From contig OZ253556.1 in the NCBI GenBank assembly GCA_965262705.1, positions 1,426,001 to 1,490,000 on the forward strand: a stretch of 64,000 bases of DNA. Direction: 5' to 3'. Numbering within the stretch: position 1 is the stretch's first letter; every line of letters begins with the position of its first letter. The notes beneath the pieces were generated by a model, which was given only the letters and a program-made list of their open reading frames with translations, had not been told where the DNA came from and did no database searches. This document shows positions 1-9,585 of this stretch, one piece after another. The stretch comes from UJ101 sp965262705 (lineage in GTDB: Bacteria > Bacteroidota > Bacteroidia > Flavobacteriales > UJ101). A program made the position numbers and the translations under genes.

Positions 1-1557
1 CGCTACTTACCTAGTCATTTTAACTCAAATAACAGAAGAGAATATGATTTAATATCTTGGAATAATACTAATAGTAAAACAGGCACAGTCTTAAATCGAC
101 AAATTAATTGGGAGGAACTTTATCAGACCAACTATTATAATAGCGTTGCCGGTCTTGGAGCTGCTTATTTTCTTGATGAGGATGTAAACGAAGATAAAAT
201 ATTTAATACCTATACCCATTTTAAAACCCGGCTTACTGACCATATATTATTTAATGGCACACTTTCCTATCAGTATACTTATTCCAAAAATTTTAAAGAA
301 TTAAAAGATTTACTCGGAGGATTACCCATTCGAAATATTGATTTCTTTACTAATATAAGATACAATACGCTCGAAAGTGAAAGTAGAAGCATAAATCAAG
401 GAGAGAAATATAATTATGAGTATGATTTATACCAGCACAAAACCAATGCGTATGGATTATTGAATTTTTCTTATAATCAATGGAATTATCATTTGGCTTT
501 AAATTATTCTTTCACACAATTTTGGAGAAACGGCAAATATAAAAATGATTTTGACCCGCAAAATTCTCTCGGCAACAGCAAACTCCTTTATTTTAATAAT
601 TTTGGCGTAAAAGCAGGCTCGACATTCAAAATAAATGGTAAAAATTTTTTAGAACTTCAAGGTTTATATCAAACGAAGGCTCCCTATCCTGAAAATGTTT
701 TTACGAATATCCGTTATTTAAATTTTGTTCCTAAAGGGATTAAAAGTACTAAAATTCTTTCAGGAGAATTAAATTATAGCTATAGAACGAAAAAGTTAGA
801 TGCAAAAATTTCTGGTTATTGGACAGAATTTCAAGACCAAACCGATACACAAACCTATTATTTTGATAACGAAGGAGAAGAAAGCGGATTCTTATATCAA
901 TCATTGTATGGAATAGATACTCGGCATTTTGGTGTAGAGTTTGGAACAAGTTATAATATTTCCTCAACCTTAAAAGCTACCGGTGCCTTATCCTTGGGGC
1001 AAAATACGTATACCAATAATCCTTATGCAGTTATTTATTCGGATGGTAAAATTCTCGATCAAAACTCACTAAAAACCGTTTATTTCAAAAATTACAAGGT
1101 ATCGGGTAGCCCACAGCAGGCATATAATATCGGTCTAGAATATCGTTCTACTCGTTATTGGTGGATAAGTGCTAATTGGAATCTTCTTTCTAACAATTAT
1201 GTCAACCTTAATCCTGCCAAGCATACGAAGGCCTTTATCGCGGATGCTCCAGCTACGAAACAAGTGCAGGAAGAAGTCCAAGCATTATTAGCTCAAGAAA
1301 GATTCTCGACAGAATACGTTGTCAATTTATCCATAGGTAAATCTTGGCGAATCAAGGGAAAAGGTATTCTTTTTTCCTTAAATATCAACAATTTATTAAA
1401 CAACAAAAACATAAAAACCGGCGGGTTTGAGCAAGGGTATCTTGGTTCTTATGCTGCTGCACAAAGGGAAAATCAAAGCGAAAATCCTCGGTATGGAAAC
1501 CGTTATTGGTATCAGCAAGGGGTTTCTTTCTTTGCCAATCTTGTGTATCAATTTTAA
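1..1557 (+). CDS. TonB-dependent outer-membrane receptor, C-terminal part
   Basis: The reading frame is open from the first base of the window, so the gene begins upstream and only the last 518 residues are visible. The TTG at 460 is not a start. The protein alternates short polar and aromatic-rich stretches typical of beta-barrel strands, includes a late segment resembling TonB receptor barrels (FSLNINNLLNNKN) and ends in Tyr-Gln-Phe, the aromatic C-terminus expected for BAM-dependent insertion. It should be an active-transport channel in the outer membrane; the plug and the substrate cannot be seen. The lipoprotein starting 22 bases downstream is probably its partner in the same operon. Identity as a TonB-dependent receptor is inferred from barrel style, C-terminus and neighbour. 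Confidence 0.75.
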   Translation, partial: RYLPSHFNSNNRREYDLISWNNTNSKTGTVLNRQINWEELYQTNYYNSVAGLGAAYFLDEDVNEDKIFNTYTHFKTRLTDHILFNGTLSYQYTYSKNFKELKDLLGGLPIRNIDFFTNIRYNTLESESRSINQGEKYNYEYDLYQHKTNAYGLLNFSYNQWNYHLALNYSFTQFWRNGKYKNDFDPQNSLGNSKLLYFNNFGVKAGSTFKINGKNFLELQGLYQTKAPYPENVFTNIRYLNFVPKGIKSTKILSGELNYSYRTKKLDAKISGYWTEFQDQTDTQTYYFDNEGEESGFLYQSLYGIDTRHFGVEFGTSYNISSTLKATGALSLGQNTYTNNPYAVIYSDGKILDQNSLKTVYFKNYKVSGSPQQAYNIGLEYRSTRYWWISANWNLLSNNYVNLNPAKHTKAFIADAPATKQVQEEVQALLAQERFSTEYVVNLSIGKSWRIKGKGILFSLNINNLLNNKNIKTGGFEQGYLGSYAAAQRENQSENPRYGNRYWYQQGVSFFANLVYQF

Positions 1558-1578
1558 TCTCGGAAAAATATGATAACC

Positions 1579-3242
1579 ATGAAAAAGTATATTTTAACTT
1601 TAATTTCACTAGCTTTTTTAGCTTGTGTCAGTGATAATAGTTTTTCTACTCCTGATGTATGTGAAGGAGGAAGGTGCCAAACCTACTCACTATCAAATGC
1701 AGCTATCCCGTTTAATGAAACCTTTGATAATTTTGCCCTATGGCAAGTAGCCAATACAGAAGGCGAACGAAAATGGTATCTAAAACAGCATGACGGAGCG
1801 CCTTTTGTTACTATGAGTGCCTTTGCCGGGCAAAATCAGCCGGGCGTTTCGGTTGAATCCTGGCTCATATCCCCCTTATTTGATTTTGATGCGCAAGAAA
1901 ATGAAACCTTAGAATTTAAGTTGGCAGACTATTATTCTAATGATGATCCGTTAAAAGTTTTTTATTCGACAGATTACGATGGGGAAAATATCAAGAAAGC
2001 GACCTGGAGAGAACTAACTCCTCCAAATACATTATTTAACAATTCAAAAGCAGCGGATTACGATTTTGAATCGTCAGGAGATATTGATCTATCGGACATC
2101 AAGGGAAAAGCGGTAATTGCCTTTGTCTATGATAGCAACAAAGGAAAAATAACCAGTACGGCACAACTCTCAGAAGTTCATATTACGGTGGGTAAAAAAG
2201 AAGAAGCAAAGCGCCCCAAGTCGTTGCAAAGCGCAGCTATTCCATTTAATGAAACCTTTGATAACGGATTAGGCAAATGGCAAAATGAAAATACACAAGG
2301 AACCCGAAATTGGATGAAAAAAGAATATAGTGGTGTCAGCTATGTTAAAATGTCTGCCTATGGTGGAAAGGGCAAGCCAAATGTTAAGGTTAAGTCCTAT
2401 TTAATTTCGCCTTTATTTAACTTTGATGCGCAGGAAAATGAAATATTAGAATTTGAATTAGCAGACGCTTTCTCTAATGGCAATCCGCTAAAAGTAATGT
2501 ACTCCAAAGACTATAACGGGGTAAATATCGACAAAGCGACTTGGAAGGAATTAACTATCCCGAATACATTGTTTAATAACTCCAGCGGATATGATAACAA
2601 CTATGAATCCTCAGGAGATATTGATTTGTCAGGCATTCGAGGAAAAGCAGTAATTGCCTTTATCTATGATAGCAACAAAGGAAAAATAACCAGTACGGCA
2701 CAACTCTCGGAAGTTCACATTACATCGGGTAAAAACGAAGAACAAACCAGCACACACTCCACGACCTCCTCTAAGCACTCAACAGGAGAATTAATTATCT
2801 CAGAATACGTAGAAGGCAGCCGTTATAACAAATATATTGAACTGTATAACCCCACTATCATGAAGTAGATTTATCTGAATATGTACTCGCAAAAGATTAC
2901 AATGGAAATAATAATTTCGAGAAGGATAAAAAATATCTAAATGGAATACTTGATTCAAAGGGAACCATAGTATATGCGAATAGTAAGGCAGATATTTATA
3001 AAGGAGATTTAGCTGATGGATTAGATTTAGATAGTGTAATAAACTTTAATGGGGATGATCAGATTGCCTTAAAGAAAAACGGAAAAATTATAGACTTTAT
3101 AGGAAAAGAAGGAGATAATGATTTTGCAAAAGATGTAACCTTAAGAAGAAAATCAGATATAAATACACCAAGCGCTACGTGGAATGAATCAGAATGGCAA
3201 AAATTAAATAAAAATGATATTTCTGGTTTAGGGAAGAGATAG
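1579..3242 (+). pseudogene. Surface lipoprotein with two choice-of-anchor-J-like repeats and a lamin-tail domain, frameshifted
   Basis: The start at 1579 gives a clean lipoprotein signal (MKKYILTLISLAFLAC, lipobox FLAC); an ATG three codons earlier (1570) is also possible. Two tandem units follow (about nt 1696-2190 and 2234-2724), each opening with AIPFNETFDN and ending in SEVHIT, like choice-of-anchor-J/cleaved-adhesin modules. A lamin-tail-like domain begins at LIISEYVEGS. The frame stops at 2868, but the frame entered at the C-run 2850-2853 continues without a stop to 3242 and encodes the rest of that domain (HYHEVDLSEYVL onward). One extra C would restore one 554-residue protein. This is a true frameshift, a phase-variable tract or a sequencing error. 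The neighbouring receptor suggests a role in surface binding or uptake. Confidence 0.7.
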
Positions 3243-3300
3243 TACCCTGGAATAATTTTCTACATGTTTCAGTATCTTATTATTACCTTTTATTATGAAA

Positions 3301-3501
3301 CCTTTAGCTTCGCTGACTTTAGCTAATGCTGACTTGCAGTTCAGTTGCAGAATACATAAAATACCACAAATATTAAAACATTTTACTAGCTAAAATGCTT
3401 TTTGCAACGGCAAGTCAGCCCAAGTTAGAAGGCTAAAAAAAGTATCTTCAAGTAAAAAAATAAGCAAGTTTTTATGTTTTTTATGTATCCTGCAAAGGTC
3501 T
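3301..3501. repeat. Degenerate copy of the GAGACCGTTGCA MITE-like repeat
   Basis: This gap between the lipoprotein and cstA holds scrambled pieces of the family: a CTTTAGCTT / GCTGACTTGCAG end module, TGCAGAATACATAAAA, GCTAAAATGCTTTTTGCAACGG, and TATGTATCCTGCAAAGGTC at the right end. No target duplication is recognisable. Nothing else gene-like is seen in 3243-3547. Confidence 0.6.
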
Positions 3502-3547
3502 TAGATAAATAAAGTTTTACTAACTATTTTTGTAGCATAATAAAACG

Positions 3548-4972
3548 TTATTTAAACGCGTTATCGGTAGGTAAGTTTTCCTTTCTAGCTTTCAAACTGC
3601 GCCATATAAAAAGTACCAACAATAAAACCGTTATCAAAATTCCAAAAATATAAGATTGAGGCCAATTCATATCAAATCCTATCTGCGCATTGCCAAGATA
3701 AGAAGTAGTAGCGAACAGCATAAAGACCGCTGGAATTAGTACTACCCAGTAATTCTTTTTCTTTATAAACAAATAACCTGCACAGATAAACAAACTAATG
3801 GTGCCGGTAGTTTGATTAGCCCATGAAAAATATCTCCAGAGAACGCTAAAGTCAACAAAAAATAGGGATAAAGAAATGGCAAACATGGGGAGTACAATAA
3901 CAAAGCGATTGAAAAACTTAGTCTGTTTTAAATGCAAATAATCTGCAATAATCATACGAAGACTTCTAAAAGAAGTATCTCCCGAAGTAATGGGCAATAC
4001 GATCACTCCCAAAACTACAACGAGGCCTGCGATGGTTCCAAAAATATCTATGGATATCTCCTTTACCACGCCAGCAGGTCCCCCAAAGTTACTTACATCA
4101 AAAATACCTGCCTTGTTATAAATAATCATAGCAGCAGCAGCCCAAACCATGGCAATAAATCCTTCTGTAACCATCATGCCGTAAAAGACTTTTCTACCTT
4201 GTTTTTCATCTTTTAGCGTTCTGGAAATAATAGGAGATTGTGTAGCATGAAAGCCTGATAACAATCCACAAGTAACGGTCATAAAAAACATAGGAAAAAT
4301 AGGGAATTTCTTAGGGTGCATATTTTCAAAAGAAAATTCGGAAAACGCATTAGGATATTTAAATATTATACCGAAAAATATTCCGATAACACCTAGTAAA
4401 AGAAGGCCTCCAAGCCAAGGATATATTTGCCCAATAAGTTTATCAACAGGAATGATAGTCGCAAATACATAATAAACGTAAATGGCTAATCCATAATAAA
4501 TGGGTTGTCCCCCAAAACTCTTAACGAACAAATCGGCCGGGCTGCGCACAAAAACTGTTCCCAATAAAAGAAGCAAAATAATTGAGAATAAATTGACTAT
4601 ATGCTTCATAGGCATTCCAAGAAAATGTCCTGCCAGCTGTGGAATGTGAGCACCTTTGTTACGCAATGAGATCATTCCTATAAAAAAATCGTGAACAGCT
4701 CCTCCGATAATATTTCCTATTGGAATTAAAATAAAAGCGACAGGACCAAATAGAATACCCAGAATAGGACCGAAAATAGGTCCTGTACCGGCGATGTTGA
4801 GCAATTGGATTAGCGCATTTCTAGACGTACTCAGTGGAACATAGTCAACCCCGTCATAACTCTTATATGCAGGAGTCTTTCGTTTTTCTATTACGAATAA
4901 TTTTTCCACCACACGTCCGTAAAGAAAATATCCTATAACCAATATTCCTAAGCCTATAAAAAATGCCGCCAT
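3548..4972 (-). CDS. cstA: CstA-family carbon starvation protein (peptide/pyruvate transporter)
   Basis: A polytopic inner-membrane protein of 474 residues with about a dozen hydrophobic segments. The N-terminal half carries the conserved CstA features: a YDGVDYVP region, then NIAGTGPIFGPILG, and GGAVHDFF. The family takes up peptides and/or pyruvate under carbon limitation. It is much shorter than E. coli CstA (about 700 residues), lacking the C-terminal extension, which fits the short family form. It is a single gene, convergent with the lipoprotein gene. A partial MITE-like repeat lies just upstream of its start (4994-5063) and may have replaced its promoter region. The family call is firm; the substrate is not shown by sequence. 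Confidence 0.88.
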   Translation of the reverse strand: MAAFFIGLGILVIGYFLYGRVVEKLFVIEKRKTPAYKSYDGVDYVPLSTSRNALIQLLNIAGTGPIFGPILGILFGPVAFILIPIGNIIGGAVHDFFIGMISLRNKGAHIPQLAGHFLGMPMKHIVNLFSIILLLLLGTVFVRSPADLFVKSFGGQPIYYGLAIYVYYVFATIIPVDKLIGQIYPWLGGLLLLGVIGIFFGIIFKYPNAFSEFSFENMHPKKFPIFPMFFMTVTCGLLSGFHATQSPIISRTLKDEKQGRKVFYGMMVTEGFIAMVWAAAAMIIYNKAGIFDVSNFGGPAGVVKEISIDIFGTIAGLVVVLGVIVLPITSGDTSFRSLRMIIADYLHLKQTKFFNRFVIVLPMFAISLSLFFVDFSVLWRYFSWANQTTGTISLFICAGYLFIKKKNYWVVLIPAVFMLFATTSYLGNAQIGFDMNWPQSYIFGILITVLLLVLFIWRSLKARKENLPTDNAFK

Positions 4973-4993
4973 AATTATCTTAATTTATATATT

Positions 4994-5063
4994 GAGACCG
5001 TTGCAAAAAGCACGCTAACGTCAAACTGCTTCCTTTTTCATACTTTTTAACTGCTTCTATAAT
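4994..5063. repeat. Truncated MITE-like repeat upstream of cstA
   Basis: Begins with an intact end (GAGACCGTTGCAAAAAGCAC) and jumps to the other end module (CAAACTGCTTCC, then TTTTTCATACTTTTTA), so the middle is deleted and the distal end has decayed. The rest of the 4973-5299 gap holds only AT-rich sequence and the metF promoter. Confidence 0.65.
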
Positions 5064-5282
5064 TTATTACAAAAACGCTTGTCTTTTCGTCTTTATTAGT
5101 GAATATCACTCAGATTAAATAAAAGTAAAGTTAAAAAAGAAAAATTATTTATCCAAAATCATCTTCTAGTTTTCAAAAATGATTGGAGAAACAGGTATGG
5201 GATTATATATTTAGGAATAACTTTGCAAAATATGTATTTTTGCCAAATTTGCCCGATTTTAACTTTTTATAAGTCAAACTTC

Positions 5283-5290
5283 TATCTTTG
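5283..5290 (+). promoter_or_regulatory. Bacteroidota -7 promoter box for metF
   Basis: TATCTTTG matches TAnnTTTG exactly and lies nine bases before the ATG at 5300, so the transcript leader would be only a few bases long. Confidence 0.6.
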
Positions 5291-5299
5291 TAAAATGAA

Positions 5300-6250
5300 A
5301 TGAAGATAACAGAACATATTAACCGTGCAACCAAAACCCTGTTTTCGTTTGAAATTTTGCCTCCTAAGAAGGGAGAAAATATAAGGAATTTATTTCTAAA
5401 CATTGATCCATTGATGGAATTCAATCCCCCATTTATTGATGTAACGTACCATCGCCAGGAACACATTATAAAAGAAACGAAATCAGGATTAAGAAAATTC
5501 ACGGTGCGCAAACGACCGGGTACGGTGGGAATTTGTGCGGCGTTGATGAACAAATATAATGTAGACGCTGTTCCTCATGTGATTTGTGGAGGATTTACCA
5601 AAGAACAAACCGAAGAAGCGTTGATTGACCTTGATTTTCTGGGAATTGATAATGCTTTAATTCTACGTGGAGATCCTATAAAAGGAGAGATATCTTTTTC
5701 GCCTACTGAAGGAGGGCATGCCTATGCTTCAGATTTGATTAAACAAGTAACGGACTTAAACAAGGGGATTTATTTGGATAAAGAACAAACGGATAACACC
5801 TGTACTGATTTTTGTATCGGAGTTTCAGGCTATCCTGAAAAACATTCAGAAGCACCTAATTTAAAGGAAGATTTGAAATTCCTTAAACAAAAAGTAGCGT
5901 TAGGAGCGGATTATATTGTAACACAAATGTTTTTTGACAATCAGAAATATTTTGATTTTGTTCAATTATGTCGTTCCGAAGGAATTACAGTGCCCATTAT
6001 TCCAGGGATAAAACCCATAGGCATAAAAAAGCATTTGACATTACTACCCCAGTTTTTCCATTTAACCTTACCACAAGAACTGGTAACCGAGGTACAAAAA
6101 TGTAAAAACAATAAAGCAGTACGCCGTGCGGGTGAATTGTGGGCTATTAATCAATGCAGGGAATTAATGGATTTTGGCGTGCCGGTTTTGCATTTTTACT
6201 CTATGGGGAAAGCAGATAACATTTATACCATTGCTAAGGTATTGTTTTAG
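5300..6250 (+). CDS. metF: Methylenetetrahydrofolate reductase
   Basis: The 316-residue product matches bacterial MetF in length and in order of motifs: FSFEILPPKKGEN at the N-terminus (flavin/folate TIM barrel, with the active-site Glu of the FE motif), VTYHRQEH, LILRGDP and QMFFDN. It reduces 5,10-methylene-THF to 5-methyl-THF with a flavin cofactor, in the cytoplasm, feeding methionine synthesis. It starts at 5300 just after a perfect -7 box. It is monocistronic here; the next gene is 311 bases away and belongs to a restriction locus. Confidence 0.95.
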   Translation: MKITEHINRATKTLFSFEILPPKKGENIRNLFLNIDPLMEFNPPFIDVTYHRQEHIIKETKSGLRKFTVRKRPGTVGICAALMNKYNVDAVPHVICGGFTKEQTEEALIDLDFLGIDNALILRGDPIKGEISFSPTEGGHAYASDLIKQVTDLNKGIYLDKEQTDNTCTDFCIGVSGYPEKHSEAPNLKEDLKFLKQKVALGADYIVTQMFFDNQKYFDFVQLCRSEGITVPIIPGIKPIGIKKHLTLLPQFFHLTLPQELVTEVQKCKNNKAVRRAGELWAINQCRELMDFGVPVLHFYSMGKADNIYTIAKVLF

Positions 6251-6381
6251 ATAGTGTTGTAAAATTTATTTAGCTCATAATTCCACATTATTATATTGAC
6301 AACCGATATAAATGATGCGCTATGCGTGGCAATCCGGACATCTACCCCTGATTCCTCAAAGGCAGCACCCAAGCCCAAGAC

Positions 6382-6412
6382 GAGACCGTTGCAAAAAGCA
6401 CTCTAACAAAAA
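6382..6412. repeat. MITE-like repeat end fragment
   Basis: Only the end GAGACCGTTGCAAAAAGCAC plus about ten bases is present. It runs into a short open stretch (6410-6474) that could encode KKLVEQGILTQLDYGLYKKV and stop, possibly the broken tail of a lost gene. The rest of 6251-6500 shows no gene. Confidence 0.6.
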
Positions 6413-6500
6413 ACTGGTTGAACAAGGTATTCTTACCCAACTTGATTATGGCTTATACAAGAAAGTTTCTTAGCTTATATATATTTTGTGCGAATAATAC

Positions 6501-6546
6501 TTGTCATTTTTTCTTTTGTTTTCTTTATATTTGTCATTATTTGTCA
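6501..6546 (+). promoter_or_regulatory. Promoter and phased TTGTCA operator of restriction locus 1
   Basis: TTGTCA occurs at 6501, 6531 and 6541, that is 30 and 10 bases apart and so on the same face of the helix. A -7 box TATATTTG (6526-6533) overlaps the second copy, and the TTG at 6501 sits at the right distance to be the -33 element. The regulator gene starts at 6562. The layout fits autoregulation by the XRE protein; that is inference. Confidence 0.5.
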
Positions 6547-6561
6547 ACTTAAGAAAGTTCA

Positions 6562-6873
6562 ATGAACAAATTTGGAGACCTCATACGAGCCCAGCGAGAA
6601 GAAAATGAGATGATTCTCAGACACCTTGCAGCACAGTTAGATATTGACCCCGCATATCTAAGTAAAATGGAAAGGGGCGAAAGACGAGCAAAGAGAGAAC
6701 AAGTGTTACAGCTTATTAAAATCTTCAAGCTCGACCACGATAGTACGATAGCACTATGGTTAGCCGACCAAGTTTTTGAATTAGTAGCAGATGATGAACA
6801 GGCTGTTCAAGCTCTAAAGTTGGCAGAAGAAGGATTGGAATACAAATCAGATTTTAAAAAGGATACAAAGTAG
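6562..6873 (+). CDS. XRE-family helix-turn-helix regulator of the restriction locus
   Basis: A 103-residue protein whose first 60 residues form a Cro/C1-type helix-turn-helix (LIRAQREENEMILRHLAAQL, then DPAYLSKMERGERR). Proteins of this kind control restriction-modification operons, delaying endonuclease synthesis until DNA is methylated. Its TAG stop is followed directly by the ATG of the methylase gene (6874), so the two are translationally linked. The phased TTGTCA repeats just upstream are the likely binding site. It is probably an autoregulator; direction of control is unknown. Confidence 0.8.
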   Translation: MNKFGDLIRAQREENEMILRHLAAQLDIDPAYLSKMERGERRAKREQVLQLIKIFKLDHDSTIALWLADQVFELVADDEQAVQALKLAEEGLEYKSDFKKDTK

Positions 6874-9585
6874 ATGAGCAATAATATTTTAAAACACGAA
6901 ACCGACATTTGGAAAACAGCTGACCTACTCATAGGTGCAGGGATAAAGCAATCCGACTTTCCAAAATATATGATGCCTTTTTTTGCACTTGTAATGGTAG
7001 AGAGTAGACTCATTCGTGAAGCCAGACGATTGGAAGATGAAGTAGGCAAAGACAATATAGACAACTTTATAGAAATGTTTCGTTTAGAGGGTTTAGGATA
7101 TAATGAATATGCTATAAAAGAAGGTAAGACCTTAAAAACCATTTGTCAAAACGATAAAACCTTTGATGTAGATTTCTATGCTTATATAAGAGCTTTTGAC
7201 CCAGAAACGAGATATTTATTAGGTGTAGATAAAGGTACGGATGAAGAGAAGTTTTTAGATATATCAGGTGTAGCCGGATTACTCAAAAAGAAAGATGTTC
7301 TATTTGACACCGTTAAGGCTTGGAGCGAAATAGACTTAACACCATTCAATAACTCCGAAATAACCACCCTTGAAGAACACATAAAAAGAAAATGGGCAGA
7401 TATATCAGCAGAAACAGCAGGGGAACAATATACCCCTGAAGATATTATCGCCCTCATTACAGAAATCATTGCTGCCAAGATTGATGACAATGGCAAGTTC
7501 CTTACCATTTATGACCCAACTTGTGGTGGTGCAAACTTGCTTTTTGGAGTAGAAGATAAAATCCAACAGAAGTTTAACCGACCTACCAAAACTCACGGTG
7601 ATGAGTGGAACGATACATTGTATGCCTTAGCTAAAATTGAGAGTCGATTTAGAAATGATAGCGATATTAAACACGGCAATACCTTAACTCGAATCTTCCA
7701 CATTGAAAAGAAATTTGATATTGTAGTAGCCAATCCACCTTACGGTGTTGATTGGAAAGGTTATCAAAAAGACATTAAAAACGACACCACAGAAAGGTTC
7801 GTTGCACTTCCTTCTATTTCTGATGGCCAGTTCTTATTTACTCAACATATATTGCACCACTTAGCATATGACGGCTTATCAGTTGTTGTACATAATGGTT
7901 CTACTCTGTTTAGTGGTGATGCAGGCAGCGGAGAAAGCAATATCCGAAAATACTTCTTTGAGCAAGACTGGGTAGAAGCCATTATTCAAATGCCTACGGA
8001 TGAGTTTTTCAATACAGGGATCTATACGTACTTATGGGTTTTCAATAAAAATAAGCCTGCCGATAGAACGGACAAACTCATTCTCATAGATGGTAGCGAC
8101 CATTGGGAACAACTTAAAAAAAGCAAGGGTAAGAAACGTAGGCAAATGAATCATGACCATAGAAACTTGATATGTGATGCCTTTACCGCTTTTGACGATA
8201 ATGACTTTGCCAAAGTTTTTGAAAAATGGAATTTTTACTACAACAAACAAGCGATAATGCTGACCAATATAGATGAAGATGGTAACGCTATTAAAATGCC
8301 TACGAAAACCGACAGAGCTGGTGATACCGTAGAAGCTAAATCAATAAAACTCAATCCGTCAAAAATCACTTTTGAAATAGATGGAGAAACAAAGGAGCTA
8401 ACAGAATTTACCATTACTTCTTTTGATGATGATAATTGTAATAATCTAAAAGAGTATTACGATAAGATGCTAAAACCTCAGATTGCTGCCATTGACTACA
8501 AAGAATCTAAACTTAAAGTGGTGTCAGATGGAACAACCTATTACTGCGATACCGACAAAAACACGATTATAAAAAATGATGATAGTGAAACTGCCTTAGG
8601 TTGTGGCAAAATCAATATAAAATTGAGCTATAAAAAAGCGACCAAAACCAAACGAGAATCTATTGCGATAACAGCAGAACTAACCAAAGACTTGGAGAAA
8701 GATTATGAGATCATACCATACAGCCCAGATGAAGCTGCCAACCAACAAAACATTGCTGATTTTATGGCTAAGTATGTGAGCCGCCCGTTTGAATATCTGG
8801 ATAATGTAATAGGTGTAGAACTCAATTTTAATAAAATATTCTACCAACCAGAAAAGCTTAGAAGTGTGGAGAAAATCACTACAGATATTGACGACTTGGA
8901 AAAGGATTTAAAACAACTGGAAGCCGAAATCAATGATGCGGTTACCAAAGGGTTAGATAAAGATGTGCAGTTGAAAGACAGCGGTATTGAGTGGTTAGGT
9001 CAGATCCCTAAGCATTGGAACGTAAAGCGGTTTAAATCATTTGGCAAGACTGTAAAGGGAAAAAACCTTGAAACTTTTGATAAGCCATTTGAAAATTCAC
9101 TGCCTAATTTATCATTAGATTATTTGCGAAATGAGACTGCCACTTTTCCTGTTTTTTGCTATTCACCGAACAAATTTTTAAAGGCAACAGATGAAGACAT
9201 TGTTATAGTTTGGGATGGTGCGGCAGTGGGTGAGATTTTAGAAGCTAAAGAAGGTTACATATCTTCAACCATTGCCAAATTTGAGTTCAAAAAAACGTAT
9301 TCAAAAAGATATTTCTATTATTTGGGTGGTCACATTCACTATATATTAAGTTCAATTCCCACTGGTATGGGTATTCCACATTTAAACCCAAATATTCTAA
9401 ATAACCTAATGTGTCCATTTCCACCAAAATCAGAACAAGCAGAAATTGCTCAATACTTAGATAAAAAGACCAGCACCATAGATGCGATTATCACCAACAT
9501 GGGTAAGCAAATACACCGCCTTAAAGAACTTCGTAAAACCTTAATCAATGATGTGGTTACAGGCAAAATAAAAGTAGTAGAATGA
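6874..9585 (+). CDS. Type I restriction-modification HsdM fused to a single-TRD HsdS
   Basis: The 903-residue protein joins two functions. Residues about 1-650 are an N6-adenine methyltransferase: an N-terminal helical region, the SAM-binding motif DPTCGGANLL near residue 213 and catalytic NPPY near 283. Residues about 700-903 form one HsdS target-recognition domain beginning SGIEWLGQIPKHW and ending in the usual coiled helix (EIAQYLDKKTSTIDAII onward, VVTGKI at the end). Normal HsdS has two TRDs; one implies that two fused subunits pair to read a symmetric split site. The gene overlaps hsdR by four bases (ATGA). The core call is firm; dimer geometry is inference. Confidence 0.9.
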   Translation: MSNNILKHETDIWKTADLLIGAGIKQSDFPKYMMPFFALVMVESRLIREARRLEDEVGKDNIDNFIEMFRLEGLGYNEYAIKEGKTLKTICQNDKTFDVDFYAYIRAFDPETRYLLGVDKGTDEEKFLDISGVAGLLKKKDVLFDTVKAWSEIDLTPFNNSEITTLEEHIKRKWADISAETAGEQYTPEDIIALITEIIAAKIDDNGKFLTIYDPTCGGANLLFGVEDKIQQKFNRPTKTHGDEWNDTLYALAKIESRFRNDSDIKHGNTLTRIFHIEKKFDIVVANPPYGVDWKGYQKDIKNDTTERFVALPSISDGQFLFTQHILHHLAYDGLSVVVHNGSTLFSGDAGSGESNIRKYFFEQDWVEAIIQMPTDEFFNTGIYTYLWVFNKNKPADRTDKLILIDGSDHWEQLKKSKGKKRRQMNHDHRNLICDAFTAFDDNDFAKVFEKWNFYYNKQAIMLTNIDEDGNAIKMPTKTDRAGDTVEAKSIKLNPSKITFEIDGETKELTEFTITSFDDDNCNNLKEYYDKMLKPQIAAIDYKESKLKVVSDGTTYYCDTDKNTIIKNDDSETALGCGKINIKLSYKKATKTKRESIAITAELTKDLEKDYEIIPYSPDEAANQQNIADFMAKYVSRPFEYLDNVIGVELNFNKIFYQPEKLRSVEKITTDIDDLEKDLKQLEAEINDAVTKGLDKDVQLKDSGIEWLGQIPKHWNVKRFKSFGKTVKGKNLETFDKPFENSLPNLSLDYLRNETATFPVFCYSPNKFLKATDEDIVIVWDGAAVGEILEAKEGYISSTIAKFEFKKTYSKRYFYYLGGHIHYILSSIPTGMGIPHLNPNILNNLMCPFPPKSEQAEIAQYLDKKTSTIDAIITNMGKQIHRLKELRKTLINDVVTGKIKVVE

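Noticed and set aside
460..1557. A complete gene starting at 460
   Set aside because: The codon is TTG and the same frame is open back to base 1, so it is the tail of a larger receptor gene.
5250..5300. Riboswitch before metF
   Set aside because: The -7 box is nine bases before the ATG, leaving no leader for an aptamer.
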